A DNA stretch of 64,000 nt from Rhynchopus sp. YZ270_cl-10 (Eukaryota > Euglenozoa > Diplonemea > Diplonemida > Diplonemidae). Below, one piece after another: positions 51,829 to 61,048 of this stretch (position 1 is the stretch's first letter; each line of letters begins with the position of its first letter). The stretch covers positions 186,001 to 250,000 of the forward strand of contig OZ037906.1 in the NCBI GenBank assembly GCA_964035575.1, written 5' to 3'. Under the pieces are notes generated by a model. It was not told the origin of the DNA. It did no database searches and saw only the letters and a list, made by a program, of their open reading frames with translations. The translations under genes were made by a program, and so were the position numbers.

Positions 51829-52476
51829 TCACTCCACTTCTGTTGGAGCTTGGTAGGCCGGCTGGATCAGTTCTTGTGGGACGGTGTGCACGACGGGCTG
51901 TGGTTTGTTGCAGCAACAGATGGTACCTGGCTGCATGCCGAGTTTGTTTGCTTCGCGTGTGACCTGGCATTGCACGCAGTTCCCGCAGTACCAGGAGACG
52001 AGACAGTCCTCGCAGTCGTTCTCCTGCATGTTGAGGTGGCGTCTCATCTCCTTCCGCTGCTGGCAGACCACGTAGGTGTACGGGATAGACCCCATCTGAC
52101 ACACAAGGCCTCCCAACGGCGCAAGCCCCAACCCAAAATTCACGAACACACACCCAGCGCACCCAATAAAAGCTGCGGCAGACACTCCCATGCACACACC
52201 GACGTTCGTGCTGTTCGGCTCATTCTTCATAATTGCGTTATGTGTACGCCCCAGAAAGCATGGGGTGCACCACCCCACATCACAGCACAACCCCATGTCA
52301 TCCTCGCAAGCGAACAGACCGTAGGAGAACGCCGCAGGAGGTGGTGTCGCTGTGCCCATGTTCACGGCAGGAGGTGCCACGACACTACTGCGGGCGAGGT
52401 CTGCACTCTGCACAGACGAGTCCTCCGACATAGCGTGATAGTTCTTGTCAGCAGGCATCGTTTGTTCAGCAGACAT
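51829..52476 (-). CDS. PLAC8 family protein, copy D
   Basis: 215 residues from MSAEQTMPADKNYHAMSEDS. The second Met aligns with the start of copy C, so this copy has eight more codons or starts later. PLAC8 motifs: FSYGLFACEDDMGLCCDVGW, CTPCFLGRTHNAI, DCEDCLVSWYCGNCVQCQVT. The middle segment has gained Cys (GCAGCVFVNF). The C-terminal coding part (QENDCEDC) resembles copies A and B, while the N-terminal part resembles C, which suggests exchange between neighbours. Confidence 0.9.
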   Translation of the reverse strand: MSAEQTMPADKNYHAMSEDSSVQSADLARSSVVAPPAVNMGTATPPPAAFSYGLFACEDDMGLCCDVGWCTPCFLGRTHNAIMKNEPNSTNVGVCMGVSAAAFIGCAGCVFVNFGLGLAPLGGLVCQMGSIPYTYVVCQQRKEMRRHLNMQENDCEDCLVSWYCGNCVQCQVTREANKLGMQPGTICCCNKPQPVVHTVPQELIQPAYQAPTEVE

Positions 52477-53662
52477 TGTGTTAAGGTGGATTAATGTAGG
52501 TACAAAGTCCTTGGTGTGAAGTGGAAAGGTGTGGGTGTGAGAAGGGGTTTGAATGGGTTTTAGGAAGTGAATAACTTTGAATAATTGACAACGTGTAGAC
52601 CCCCACCTCACTTTGTCGTGTGAGCCCCACACAGCCGTTCCTCACCTATCTCTCGCTCCGTGGATACTGTTACTACGTCCCTACTCCCGCCTCCTCCACT
52701 CGTCAGGTAACGAACGGGCCGGCTGTCGGCCCGGGCGAGATTGGTTGGGTCAGTTTTTTTATATTTTTGCGTTGTGCTCTTGTTTTGCTTATTTTTGTAT
52801 ATTTTTTACAAGTTTTGTAGATATCAAGTCAAAGGGAAAGGATGTGTTACTTTTCTTTTTTTTTGCTAAATTGTGTTGGAGTAGTGTAGTTGGCTCGGTT
52901 GTGTTGCCACAGTTGTGCAAATCTCTACTGTCATTTTTATTCACTGTAACCTACCGAGGTAGGCGTGACGCTGACCACACGATACTTTTGTTTGAGATTA
53001 CGACTTATTCACGATCTCCGAACTAGAAAAGGTGTAAGGGGGGGAAAGGGGGTGGTTGTGATGCATATCTAGGTCTTGTGCCAATGTTACACAGCAAGAC
53101 CCCTGACTATATGGGTTCGTCCCAGCCTGGAGTGGGATTTGCACGTTTCGGCCGCTAATCCTCTGACCTGAAGGCACAAAAACGCCCCGCATACCCTCCT
53201 GTTTGGTAATCTCTCAGGTCAAGACATCGATTCGAGCGGTCAACACCTTCATAGAGTTTCAAGAGGAACGGACCCCGGATGCAATTTAAGGTCCAGCCCA
53301 GGACTAAAGAAAAGAGGGGCGAGGGGGGGGAGGAAGAAAAAGACAGACCTTCCACAACAAAAAAAGCAGCATTTTCGAAATGAGGAAGACATCATTTTTG
53401 CAACCAGGGAAATAGCTTGGGTACTTTTGCTGGTTTCAAAACCAGAACGAGCTGGTTTACTGGTTTGGGGGAAAATAAAAAAAAAAAGTGGGATTCGGGA
53501 TTCAGTTTTTCGTCGCCCCCTCGCACCACTTTCCCACTCACAGAAGAAAGCCTCACACGTAAGCGAACCCCTAAAAAGGGTTCATTGAGTGACTCTGTGG
53601 TGTAAAAAGCTGCATGTTTTGGACAAAACCCTATTTTTTTTCGCCTGCGGCGCCACTTTATA
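52477..53662. other. Intergenic 5' of PLAC8 copy D
   Basis: Repeat matching 50395-50520 (52600-52710), GGAG repeat copy 3 (52878-52926), and a segment (53103-53300; GGCACAAAAACGCCCCGCAT, CATCGATTCGAGCGGTCAAC) repeated at 62697-62830. No gene seen. Confidence 0.5.
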
Positions 53663-54816
53663 CCGTAGTCGGAAAAATGTTGTAACGGAATAATGTTGTA
53701 ACGCTGGAAAAAATGGCCCAGCGTTACAACATTATTCCGTTACAACATTTTTTTGGGGTTTATTTTTGTCTTAGGGATTTTTGCTGGTGCGGGGGTGGTT
53801 TTTGAAAAGAAAAATCTTGTGCCTCTGACGGTGGTGAAAAAAGGGCGGGGGGCGGGGGGATGATGTTTTTTTTTTTTTTGGTGTTGTTCAACTTAGCTTC
53901 ACGACAAATGACGTTGTCGAGGACCTCAACGCCCAGCCGTGCCTGCCGAGGTACTTCCGTGCCCAGTCCGGTCCGAGCGAGGAGGAGTCATCCAGCCTTT
54001 GAGGAGTAGACGACTCCTTCACAAGTGCCCGCGCTGTTGCACTTCCCACAACGGATGTGACAGTTCCACCGCTGGCGCGGATTATGCGCAACAAGTGCAT
54101 CACCGTTGCACTCTCTTCGGGAGACAGCACGCTCGGTCGGCCGCGATTCGGCTCCGTCGGGGCAGGCATGTCGACTCCGTTAAGGGAGTTCCGCAGCTTC
54201 AGTGCCTCCTCCTCCCTGAACTTCTTGAACAGGCGGCTCAGGGTTCCTTTCACCAGGACGCGTCGTGGGGGGTCTGCGCGGGGGTCGTTCCAGTAAGCCA
54301 GCGTCCTGTTCAGGTCGCCAGCCCTGTCCCGGCAGGCTTGTCCGATCTGCCGCCGCTCCTCGAGGGAAAAAGACTTCCCCTTTCCCGCTCGCGTGCTGCT
54401 TGCAGCGCTGACCTCATTTGCGACAGCACGAGATGTGCTGTCGTCTAGCCCCACTGCGCTTGCGGCGCTACCAGCAAGGAACGCCAGGTTGGGGGCATCT
54501 CCTCCTTCCGAAACAGGCTCGTGGGGATTGCGGCGCTTGCAGAATTGGGCTAATCCCATTTGTTTCATTTTTTATTTGGGTGAGGGGTGGGGGAGGACGT
54601 CGAAAAACCTGAAACACTAATTATCGGCTTGAAATTGGGGTGTGGTGCGTGAGGTTGGGGATTATGCCGACTGTTCCAAAAAAAATCCCTAAGACAAAGT
54701 TCACCCCAGTCATAAAAATGTTGTAACGGAATAAAGTTACAACTTCCCGCGATCCGCAGCGTTACAACATTATTCCGTTACAACATTTTTACGTTCCAAC
54801 ATTTTTCCGACTACGG
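53663..54816. mobile_element. TA-flanked DNA transposon encoding only a DNA-binding domain
   Basis: CCGTAGTCGGAAAAATGTTG at 53663 and its complement ending at 54816 are preceded and followed by TA, the Tc1/mariner/pogo target duplication. Each end is itself a hairpin: 35-bp perfect arms at 53673-53707 and 53718-53752, and slightly imperfect arms near 54714-54747 and 54757-54790, built from TGTTGTAACG. A further inverted pair (GTCTTAGGGATTTTT) extends inward to about 53785 and 54676. The gene at 53888-54568 fills the middle. No room exists for a catalytic DDE domain. Confidence 0.85.
53888..54568 (-). CDS. Transposase-type helix-turn-helix protein without catalytic domain
   Basis: 226 residues with an intact frame. 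Residues about 62-118 (KGKSFSLEERRQIGQACRDR... TLSRLFKKFREEE) look like a first helix-turn-helix. Residues about 141-222 (GRPSVLSPEESATVMHLLRI, RASGGTVTSVVGSATARALV, DWARKYLGRHGWALRSSTTS) match the CENP-B/pogo-type DNA-binding region, where W...LGRHGW.LR.ST is the usual end before the DDE domain. The protein stops right there, 135 bp before the hairpin end. It may bind the iterated TGTTGTAACG sites and act as a repressor or accessory factor, or be an internally deleted transposase. It is strongly GC-rich compared with its surroundings. Confidence 0.75.
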   Translation of the reverse strand: MKQMGLAQFCKRRNPHEPVSEGGDAPNLAFLAGSAASAVGLDDSTSRAVANEVSAASSTRAGKGKSFSLEERRQIGQACRDRAGDLNRTLAYWNDPRADPPRRVLVKGTLSRLFKKFREEEALKLRNSLNGVDMPAPTEPNRGRPSVLSPEESATVMHLLRIIRASGGTVTSVVGSATARALVKESSTPQRLDDSSSLGPDWARKYLGRHGWALRSSTTSFVVKLS

Positions 54817-55277
54817 TATTATTTTTTTGCTCCGCAAAAAAATAGAGTTCACAATGTCTTCGGGGGCCCCCTTGCATTTTGCAAGCCACAAATGCAACTT
54901 GACCAAAGCTGCAAAAAGTTGACCGTTTTTTTCAAAATGACCACCGTTGCAACAGCCCCTGCTTCTGGAAGACGTATTGACTTTGTACGGTTAGTGGAAC
55001 GTAAGGTGCAAGACCAAGCTCCGTTAACACAGGATTATATTACATTTTCTTTGTCTCGCAAAATTTACCCTTGCCTCTCCACTCTGTGGTTGGCAGGGAG
55101 GCGCGCGCGAAGCGCGCGACGACCGCTTTCAACCGGGGAAAATTTTTTGCTAAACCAGCAAACCAGCAACATTTGAAAAGTGCACCTTTCAAGCTACTAC
55201 CCTGTTTGCAACACCCAAAAAAAAAAAAAAAAAAAAAGTTGGCTTGAAATACAAAGCCCTCTCGTGTACCTTGGCAC
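54817..55277. other. Intergenic between two transposons
   Basis: Contains GGCGCGCGCGAAGCGCGCGA (55100-55119), a GC-rich palindrome, an A run (55218-55237) and the left half of a GTGTACC-type repeat (55247-55277). The frame at 54892-55176 is short and unsupported. Confidence 0.45.
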
Positions 55278-56129
55278 CAGGGCTATTTCTAAATATGGGG
55301 TCCGGGGGGTCCAAAATCCAATCCGGGACACAAATTTTTTGGCAGATTTATTTTGTGCCAAAAACGTCCTTATTTGCATTATTGGGATTCACCCGCGCAG
55401 TGGTGGGGTCAATCTCGAAAATTGGACAATTTTTTGGCCACTTAAATTTTTGAAAATATGAGCCCGGTCACTAATACGTGGGGCCCATTTTCGGCCAAAA
55501 AATGCTGCTCAAAAAAATTTTACCCTGAAAATTTTTCAGCCCCAAAACATACTGCGATTGGCACTTCCGGAATCTGTCCGCGCTGTGGTGGGGTCAATTT
55601 GCCGAAATGGCCAAGTTCTTGGTTTTGGTCAAAATGAGTGTAAGGTAAAGGGGCCAAGGTAAATCCCACAACCCAGATTTTCTCTCCCAGATGCTGAAAC
55701 ATGAAAATGCGCGAAAACACCGGCATTTTCATTTCCGGAATCCGTCCGTTCTGCGGTGGGGTCAATTTGCAGAATTGAGCAAGTTCTTGGTTTTTGTTAA
55801 AATGAGTACGGTGCCAGTGTGATGTTAGTGTAGAACAAGTTTTCTAAGAAATCCCCTCATAGTGCCTCCGGCACGCGGCTTGGTGCGCCCTCTAGGATTT
55901 TTCAGAATACACCAAAACCCCCGTTATTTGCACAATCTGGAAGAAAACTTTTCAACAAAAAAAAAATCGGCAACTTTCTTCAAGCAGAAAGCCCATCCTC
56001 CCCCTCTTGGTAGTACTGTAGTACGTGCAAATTTTTTGGCAGCCCTGTATATAAGCCCCGTGCAAATTTTTTGGCAACTTTCATTTTCCAAAAATCAGGG
56101 ACAGGGACAGGTTTTTAGAAATAGCCCTG
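55278..56129. mobile_element. hAT-like non-autonomous transposon with 8-bp target duplication
   Basis: CAGGGCTATTTCTAAA (55278) and its complement TTTAGAAATAGCCCTG (to 56129) are terminal inverted repeats of hAT type. CTTGGCAC stands directly outside both ends (55270-55277 and 56130-56137), an exact 8-bp duplication. The insertion splits a copy of the GTGTACC repeat: joining the flanks restores its word order. Inside are three copies of the shared core (55377, 55556, 55726) and AAATTTTTTGGCA words. No transposase frame. Confidence 0.88.
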
Positions 56130-56344
56130 CTTGGCACATGACCAAAAAAAAAAATCTCCCATTTGAAAGCAGTAGTCACAGCGACTGCCGCCACGTTATT
56201 GTGTTATTTTTTCGATGTTGCCCCCAAAGTTCAAAACCTTGAAAAGGTGGTCAAGATGGAACACAGCACGACTTTAACATAGCATTCTGAAATGAATCAA
56301 ACACTTAAAAGCTTAAAAGAAAAGTTTTTTATTTCAAATGAGAG

Positions 56345-56384
56345 AAGAAGATGAGCCTAAGCCTCTCGGGCTTAGGCCACCCTA
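56345..56384 (+). repeat. Family 1 stem-loop with extended stem
   Basis: AGAAGATGA, then GCCTAAGCC, loop TCTC, GGGCTTAGGC and CACC. The pairing is longer than in consensus copies, with changes on both arms. Confidence 0.75.
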
Positions 56385-56442
56385 AAAAATGCACTTGTCG
56401 TTACAAAAAAAATAAATAAAGGGTGGAAGTCAAATGTACACA

Positions 56443-56580
56443 TATACCATGGTTTGTAGTCAGTCTGAGCCATACTGATTTTTGGGCCAGGCCGAAAAGG
56501 ACTCTTCTCGCACTGCTCGCACTCGAGAGGAGTGCGAGAGGGAGTCAGTCTGACTCAGACTGACTACAAACCATGATATA
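56443..56580. mobile_element. 138-bp foldback MITE (TATACCATGGTTTGTAGTCA ends)
   Basis: TATACCATGGTTTGTAGTCA and CAGTCTGAG at the left mirror CTCAGACTG and ACTACAAACCATGATATA at the right. The middle holds CTCGCACTGCTCGCACTCGA. No coding capacity. Confidence 0.8.
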
Positions 56581-56608
56581 CACAGGGTTATAGCGAGATC
56601 TTTTCACT

Positions 56609-56673
56609 CAAATAGTCAGATCTATACAATGTACACATGTGTATACTTGTATGGAAATTGATCTGACTATTTG
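56609..56673. repeat. 65-bp foldback (CAAATAGTCAGATC ends)
   Basis: CAAATAGTCAGATC and GATCTGACTATTTG flank a centre with a TGTACACATGTGTATAC palindrome. A related AACAGATCTGTACAATTTAT word follows at 56695. Confidence 0.75.
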
Positions 56674-57105
56674 GTGGACAATCCCAACTTTTTAACAGAT
56701 CTGTACAATTTATGTACAATCTCGGTATACACAAGGTAAAAAAAAACACACGAAAAGGTGAAAAGGTGAAAAGGCAAGATGACAACGTTATCAACGTCCC
56801 GAGCATGTTCAGTAACACACGGGGTGTGCCCGCCGGTCCTTTACGGTCCAGGGCGTTTACGAGATACATTGGCAACGCACCCAACGAACGCTATCTGCGT
56901 GCAGAGCACAACCACTGAGGCATCAGATGGCTAGCTCAATACTGCTCGAACACCTTGACTAGAGCAACGGGTGCAGCTGAATGAATCGCGTCAAAAAGGG
57001 TGCAAAACTTTATTATTTCAAAAACCTGAAAACGGAGGAGATCAAAAAAACCCTGTCCTTTGAACAGCTTTTTGTTGAGGGAAAACATAACAGTTTGCAA
57101 CAGCG

Positions 57106-57684
57106 TTACCAGTGTGCAGAACTTCCGTAGGGGTAGGCCGGCTGGACCATTTGCTGTGCCACAACAACAGTTGGTGGCTCACTGGAGCAGCAGCAGATGG
57201 TGCCTGGCTGCATGCCGAGTCTGTTTGCTTCGCGTGTCATCTGGCATTGCACGCAGCCGGTGATGCACCAGGAGAGCATGAAGTCTTCGCACAGGTTTTT
57301 CTGCACATTCATGCGTTCTTTGATGACCCCACGTTGCCGGCAGGCGACGTATGTATACGGCAGGCAGCCAAGCGCGTATGCCGCATTCCCAAAAGGCGCA
57401 AGCCCCAACACGAGGTTCACATAAACAGCACCGGCAGTGCCAGCAAGGTATGCAAGCGACACTCCCATGCACACACCGACGTTCATGCTGTTCGGCTTGT
57501 TCAGAATGATTGCGTCGTACGTACGACCCAGAAGGCATGGGGAGCACCACATCACATCACAGCACACACCCATATCGTCAAAGCAGGAGCACAGCCCATA
57601 GGTCAATTTGTTCGGCTCCTGCATCAGAGGTGCAGATTCATTGTAAATCATGTTTTTTGTTGTATTCTGATGAATTGTTGGCAT
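57106..57684 (-). CDS. PLAC8 family protein, copy E
   Basis: 192 residues from MPTIHQNTTKNMIYNESAPL; Met12 is an alternative start. The N-terminal tail is short. The PLAC8 domain (about 28-168) has YGLCSCFDDMGVCCDVMWCS, PCLLGRTYDAI and CEDFMLSWCITGCVQCQMTR. The central segment (LAYLAGTAGAVYVNLVLGLA) is hydrophobic. The basic stretch RQRGVIKERMNVQ replaces the QQRKELRRHL of copies A and B. The tail has ICCCSSEPPTVVV and ends VQPAYPYGSSAHW. Its closest relative is copy F. Confidence 0.9.
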   Translation of the reverse strand: MPTIHQNTTKNMIYNESAPLMQEPNKLTYGLCSCFDDMGVCCDVMWCSPCLLGRTYDAIILNKPNSMNVGVCMGVSLAYLAGTAGAVYVNLVLGLAPFGNAAYALGCLPYTYVACRQRGVIKERMNVQKNLCEDFMLSWCITGCVQCQMTREANRLGMQPGTICCCSSEPPTVVVAQQMVQPAYPYGSSAHW

Positions 57685-57938
57685 GTGGAAAGGGGTGGGT
57701 CGGGTTTCCTAAAGCACTGAAGAGAAGGAGAGGGCTGAGTCAGTCTTTTTGCTGCTCTTTTTAGGTTTAGAAAAATTAATAGCCACTATGGCACAAGCTT
57801 TGTTGTGTTGAGTTGACAAAAAAGACAATAAAAATTTGCAGGATGCCCTCTTTGATTAAAATCATGTCACTCGATGCTTCCAAACACGTCATCCATCCAC
57901 AGAAAGAGAAGTCAAGCAAACATGCTGCAGAAGAAAAT

Positions 57939-58522
57939 TATTTTCATCATATGCAATCAATAAATTGATAGTATATGGTGAGGGATCAACAAAAATGGTC
58001 CCATCTTTCTTTTTATGTTGTGTGTTTTGCAAAACGTCAAAAAGAAAAGTAAAATGCTTCGTGCACAAGTTGAAACTTCAGTAGATTGGTTTCTGATATT
58101 AACCCTGTTTCAGTCCTAAGAATCATACAGTTGTATTCAAAAGGGTGGACATCTTCAGTGATTTCCCTTTAAATGGTGGGTGAATATCGTGAAACCGATG
58201 TTCGTGTGAACATTTGGTACCTTCTACTTCAGTTTTTTGTTTCGGGAATACACAAAATACAAAAGTTTTTTTTTTCTTTTTTCTTATTCCTTTCTCTGTC
58301 CTTACTGGATGTAATGTCTGATCACCAGGAGGAAGAGTAACCTAAAGAGTCTTGGTCTTGATGGCTGCCGTGTATACGTAAAGTATTCCGTGCAATAATT
58401 GCTACCAATCCAAACAAATACCAACACATCCTGTATGTGTATCAGATAGAAAACCTCAGCAAACACACAAGAAAGAGAAATAAAATAAAAGTAAAAAATA
58501 GAAAAGTGAAAAACATACTGAA
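57939..58522 (+). repeat. 584-bp direct repeat, copy 1
   Basis: Begins TATTTTCATCATATGCAATC and ends AAAACATACTGAA. By eye it is identical to 59628-60211. It has no inverted termini and does not start TG or end CA, so it is not a recognisable long terminal repeat. Confidence 0.9.
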
Positions 58523-59627
58523 TTTTCTGGACTTAGTAGTTCGCCGTCCAAGCAATGATTAAAACCAGTTTAATCATCCATTGTCCATTGTATTGAAACA
58601 CCTACACAAAGACTAGAGTAGTACAAAGAGATAGCAAAACGTGCATTGCAAACAATTTAATATGTGTCCTGGAGTCTTAGTCTCAAGGCTATTGTCCCTT
58701 AAAAAATGGGAAAGCTAAGATGCCCACCAAGACCAAATCGCTCCTGCGAGAAAAATACTCATCACTAGTGACATAGTACGCGTTGAGTACAACCATATAA
58801 ACTGCGTCGTGGACATTACCATTGGTAAACCACGACCAAATTACTACTGCGATATACCTATTATCTTCGTTCTTTTTTTTTTCCAAAGTTTTGCGGTTTT
58901 TGTAGTAGGCCTACAGACTGCACAGCTTACCCAGGGTGTGGCAATGTAATACATTGGTCTGACGTCTCACTGAAAGGGTCAAGTACGAGGTCTAGTCCCT
59001 TCCAGTGGTGAAAAAGAGTTTTTTTTTCTTTTTATTTGGTTTGTTGAAAAAAAGTAAAAATAAAAGTGGTGTTTGTTTGTGGGAATTCTTTGAAATAGGA
59101 CCTTTATCTAGATTCATTGGCTTCATGAACATATATAGCCTAGAATCGCTCGCTTATTTTTTTCAGAATGCACTGAGCTGCTTCTGGTAGTCTTTAACGT
59201 TGACACCATAAACGGACACATTTTTTTTATTGGGGTTTCGGTGTCGTCAACCTACTTTAAATAACCTACTTGCTCTCCCTTGTTATTATATCATTTTTTT
59301 TTTTTGGTCTCTTTTTCTGCTGTTTTTTTTTTTTTTTTTTTTTTTTTTTGATTTCTTTTTTGACTGTTTCAAAGAGGTAGGGAGGGGGTGGGGTGTAGTG
59401 CGAAGTTCACAGGACAGCTGTATTGTGTGCTTCGACTTTCTGTTAACTCCTTTGTAATTATGAGTAAACAAAGCATAGTGCAGCAGTAGAATATATCTAT
59501 AAATATAAACTAGTTTGCACTATGTGTTTAGCTTTTTAGGGCTAATGTACTAGAGACCATTCCGCAACATACTCTAAGCGAGGCTCAGTTTTTCACAGCA
59601 TGTCTGGAGGCACTTGTAAATAAAAAG

Positions 59628-60211
59628 TATTTTCATCATATGCAATCAATAAATTGATAGTATATGGTGAGGGATCAACAAAAATGGTCCCATCTTTCTT
59701 TTTATGTTGTGTGTTTTGCAAAACGTCAAAAAGAAAAGTAAAATGCTTCGTGCACAAGTTGAAACTTCAGTAGATTGGTTTCTGATATTAACCCTGTTTC
59801 AGTCCTAAGAATCATACAGTTGTATTCAAAAGGGTGGACATCTTCAGTGATTTCCCTTTAAATGGTGGGTGAATATCGTGAAACCGATGTTCGTGTGAAC
59901 ATTTGGTACCTTCTACTTCAGTTTTTTGTTTCGGGAATACACAAAATACAAAAGTTTTTTTTTTCTTTTTTCTTATTCCTTTCTCTGTCCTTACTGGATG
60001 TAATGTCTGATCACCAGGAGGAAGAGTAACCTAAAGAGTCTTGGTCTTGATGGCTGCCGTGTATACGTAAAGTATTCCGTGCAATAATTGCTACCAATCC
60101 AAACAAATACCAACACATCCTGTATGTGTATCAGATAGAAAACCTCAGCAAACACACAAGAAAGAGAAATAAAATAAAAGTAAAAAATAGAAAAGTGAAA
60201 AACATACTGAA
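59628..60211 (+). repeat. 584-bp direct repeat, copy 2
   Basis: Same length and, by eye, same sequence as copy 1, in the same direction, 1689 bp away. Flanking bases differ at both ends, so the duplicated block is sharply bounded. Confidence 0.9.
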
Positions 60212-60247
60212 AATTGAAAATTGAAAAACAAAAACAAAAACAAAAAT

Positions 60248-60313
60248 GGTGCTCCGAGGGTGTTCGATATTGACAGGTCGCTGACAGGTCGTTGACCGAT
60301 TTCCGTAAGCACC
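60248..60313 (+). repeat. GGTGCT...AGCACC element, copy 3 (short)
   Basis: GGTGCTCCGAGGG, one GATATTGACAGGTCGCTGAC, one GGTCGTTGACCG, TTTCCGTAAGCACC. It is the minimal form of the 4456 and 32055 elements. Confidence 0.7.
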
Positions 60314-60350
60314 AAAAAAGAGAGAAATTGAAAGTGCAAACAAACAAAGG

Positions 60351-60472
60351 GAAAGTTTGTAAGGTGAACAGCGTCCCATGCTTAGTTACCTTTACTCATA
60401 TTCGTAATCTCACAGCATCAGTTGCGAAGGGAAAGATTATAAGAAGCTCCTAAGTCTCTCGTGCTGAGTCAC
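60351..60472 (+). repeat. Two family 1 stem-loops, block copy
   Basis: Same pair and spacer (CTCATATTCGTAATCTCACA) as 51030-51142. The first member (AGTTTGTAAGGTGAACAGCG) is fuller here. Confidence 0.65.
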
Positions 60473-60499
60473 CTAAAAGAACACAGAAGAGAGAGGTGA

Positions 60500-60805
60500 C
60501 TTGAAATACAAAAGTAGGGAAGTTGGGGGCGGTTTTGGCTCAGTGGTATTGACAAAAAACAAGTATTTCAACATAATATTGGGTATTATGCATTCAATAA
60601 ATTGATCGCAAAAAAACCAAAAAACAAAAAACAGAGCAAAGTGTCAACACCCAAAAGGCTAGACTTACTTTTCCAAAACGGCACACCTCAACACCAAAGG
60701 AGTGCGGCAGAGCTGCACCATGCCGTACGCTCCTCTGCCTTTCTCTTTTCACCTCACAACATGGTTGGCTTTTTGAAAGTCAAGCTGTCCAAGTTGCTTT
60801 TTTCT
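60500..60805 (+). repeat. PLAC8-cluster block repeat, interrupted copy
   Basis: GGTTTTGGCTCAGTGGTATT, then an extra segment (60560-60625) with CATTCAATAAATTGATCGC, then CAAAGTGTCAACACCCAAAA onward to AAGCTGTCCAAGTTGC. The extra segment resembles the start of the 584-bp repeat, so it may be a secondary insertion. Confidence 0.6.
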
Positions 60806-61048
60806 CACATGTGTCAAACAAAACGACAACTCAAAATAACGTTGATAGGTTTGCAGAATAGAGCAATTCAGATGAGTCGACTTTTTTTTTCTTCGACTTT
60901 CTGATGGCTGTCTATCTCCGCTGTTTACACTTTCTTTTTTTTTAAATTAAAAGAAGATAAGTATTTCAACGTAAGCAATCAAGAAGATAAACAAAGAACA
61001 CGTGAAAGATGAATGTGTCTCTACACACATCTTTCACATAAGAAAGAG

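Larger units (their letters stand above)
56130..57105. other. Intergenic 3' of PLAC8 copy E
   Basis: Family 1 stem-loop, two small foldbacks (56443-56580, 56609-56673) and plain sequence. No gene seen. Confidence 0.5.

Noticed and set aside
53103-53160. Degenerate tRNA on the minus strand
   Set aside because: A weak B-box-like GTGCAAATCCC is present, but no cloverleaf can be drawn.
54892-55176. 94-residue plus-strand frame starting MQLDQSCKKLTVFF
   Set aside because: Short, crosses a GC-rich palindrome, lies between transposons and has no recognisable domain.
57939-60211. Long terminal repeats of a retroelement
   Set aside because: The ends are not TG...CA, no target duplication is visible, and the spacer holds no polymerase-like or capsid-like frame.
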